The notes beneath the pieces are model-generated. The model did not search any database. It saw only the letters and a list, made by a program, of their open reading frames with translations, and had not been told where the DNA came from. A DNA stretch of 7,476 nucleotides, taken from assembly GCA_903848435.1 (NCBI GenBank), contig CAINGG010000240.1:1-7476 (forward strand), in the 5' to 3' direction. A program made the position numbers and the translations under genes. Origin of the DNA: an uncultured Actinomycetes bacterium (GTDB taxonomy: Bacteria > Actinomycetota > Actinomycetes > S36-B12). Below, piece by piece: positions 6,638-7,476 of the stretch; position 1 is the stretch's first letter, and every line of letters begins with the position of its first letter.

Positions 6638-7449
6638 AGGATCGTCCTTTCAGACGGTCGCTCGCCCTCGTAGCTGACTCGCTCGCTCTCCAGCATGCCG
6701 GTCTGGCCGAGATTGCGCAGATCCTGCATGTGGGCGTCGAACTCCTCGCGAGTCACCACCTTGACATTGAAGAGCATCCTTGAATGGTCGGTGCCGCAGA
6801 GTTCGGCGCACCTTCCGATGAACGTCCCGAGTTTGTTGGGCGTGATCTCGAACTCGTTGACCTTGCCCGGGATCACATCCATCTTGAACAGCCAGTCGAT
6901 GACCCAGAACGAGTGGATGACGTCGGGCGAGGTCAGCTCGAACTTGACCTTCTCGTCGACCGGGACCCACAGCGTGGGCGGGGCACTCGGCGTGCCGACG
7001 TCGTACACGTCCTCGTCGAGGTAGTTGAACGCCCAGCTCCAGCGGAAGCCGACGGCGTTGATGGTCTGGGACTGGTCGTCCTCGATGGTGAGCAGTTCGG
7101 TCTGGTCGCGTGCGGTGAAGACGAACAGGCCGAGGATCATGATGAGCGGCACGATCGTGTAGAGCAGCTCAAGAGGCAGGTTGTACTTCGTCTGCGCAGG
7201 CACCTCGTCCTTGCGCCGGCGGCGATAGGCGATCGCGGCCCACAGCATCAGGCCCCACGTAATGGCACCGACTGCCCAGGCGGCAATCCACGAGCCCTGC
7301 CAGAGGTTCTGGACGATCGGTCCCTCGGCGGTCGCGGGCTCGGGCAGATCGAAGAAGAAGGCTTCGTTGGCGGTGCAGCCCGAGGCGACGAGGGCCACCA
7401 GGCCCAGCGCGCCCGCCATCGCCCAAGCGCGCCGTCCCCTGCCTGCCAC
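6634..7449 (-). CDS. ctaC: Cytochrome c oxidase subunit II, lipoprotein type (CtaC)
   Basis: This 271-residue subunit II receives electrons from QcrC at its CuA centre and passes them to haem a in CtaD. A basic N-terminus (R4, R6, R7), a hydrophobic core and a lipobox VASGC place the lipidated cysteine at C25. Two membrane helices follow (about 53-75 and 92-112). The CuA cupredoxin domain occupies about 125-233. Ligands by family alignment are H179, C214, E216 (backbone), C218, H222 and M225 (CAELCGTDHSRM, 214-225). The aromatic FRWSWAF patch (135-141) is the usual electron entry region. GTG 7449 is chosen because starting at M11 would strip the signal peptide of its positive charges. No Shine-Dalgarno sequence is seen, and a -10-like box seven bases upstream suggests a leaderless message. 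It is first of three genes, with a GTGA overlap into ctaD. Confidence 0.96.
   Translation of the reverse strand: MAGRGRRAWAMAGALGLVALVASGCTANEAFFFDLPEPATAEGPIVQNLWQGSWIAAWAVGAITWGLMLWAAIAYRRRRKDEVPAQTKYNLPLELLYTIVPLIMILGLFVFTARDQTELLTIEDDQSQTINAVGFRWSWAFNYLDEDVYDVGTPSAPPTLWVPVDEKVKFELTSPDVIHSFWVIDWLFKMDVIPGKVNEFEITPNKLGTFIGRCAELCGTDHSRMLFNVKVVTREEFDAHMQDLRNLGQTGMLESERVSYEGERPSERTIL
6645..6651 (-). promoter_or_regulatory. Ribosome binding site for ctaD
   Basis: On the minus strand GAAAGGA lies seven bases before GTG 6637, inside the last codons of ctaC. It is the clearest Shine-Dalgarno sequence in the window and decides the ctaD start. Confidence 0.75.
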
Positions 7450-7456
7450 GTATCGG

Positions 7457-7462
7457 ACATTA
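7457..7462 (-). promoter_or_regulatory. Possible -10 box for a leaderless ctaCDF transcript
   Basis: On the minus strand TAATGT fits the TANNNT -10 pattern and ends seven bases before GTG 7449, so transcription could start at the start codon. The matching -35 box would lie just beyond the window edge and cannot be checked. The lack of a ribosome site between this box and the GTG agrees with a leaderless message. Confidence 0.4.
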
Positions 7463-7476
7463 GCGCACCTAGCCCC

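Noticed and set aside
7248..7460. Alternative ATG start at 7460 just before ctaC
   Set aside because: It is in a different frame from the lipoprotein signal and CuA domain, and its product is Arg/Pro/Ser-rich with no family features. Its ATG is more likely part of the TAATGT promoter-like box.

Overview
This window is a respiratory-chain locus from a high-GC Gram-positive bacterium, almost certainly a member of the Actinomycetota. It encodes most of the cytochrome bcc-aa3 machinery. The evidence for this assignment is: a cytochrome c subunit with two CxxCH haem sites (QcrC); a Rieske protein with three membrane segments and an internal twin-arginine motif (QcrA); a long-tailed, fused cytochrome b (QcrB); a lipobox on oxidase subunit II (CtaC); and the small actinobacterial oxidase subunit IV (CtaF). 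Codons are strongly G/C-ending and GTG starts are common. I cannot resolve the order or genus.

Layout. Bases 1-3563 (+ strand) carry qcrC (5' end cut by the window edge), qcrA and qcrB, joined by 4-base ATGA overlaps. Bases 3597-4451 (+) carry an unrecognised, probably secreted protein of 284 residues with four cysteines. Bases 4452-4508 are a short convergent gap holding a nested inverted repeat, a good candidate for a two-way terminator. Bases 4509-7449 (- strand) carry ctaC, ctaD and ctaF, read from right to left and joined by 4-base GTGA overlaps. There is no gene-free stretch above 300 bases. I see no RNA genes, mobile elements or CRISPR arrays.

How the genes work together. QcrB oxidises menaquinol at its Qo site. 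One electron goes to the Rieske cluster of QcrA and on to the two haems of membrane-anchored QcrC. QcrC hands electrons to the CuA centre of CtaC, and CtaD uses them to reduce O2 while pumping protons. CtaF is a structural subunit. The remaining core subunit, CtaE (subunit III), is not in the window. In many actinobacteria it lies just upstream of qcrC, so it may sit beyond the left edge.

All catalytic and metal-binding residues I looked for are present, so the known genes look functional and ordinary. The least explained items are the secreted protein between the two modules, the 13-base palindrome just upstream of it, and the convergent arrangement of the bcc and aa3 modules with its nested hairpin.
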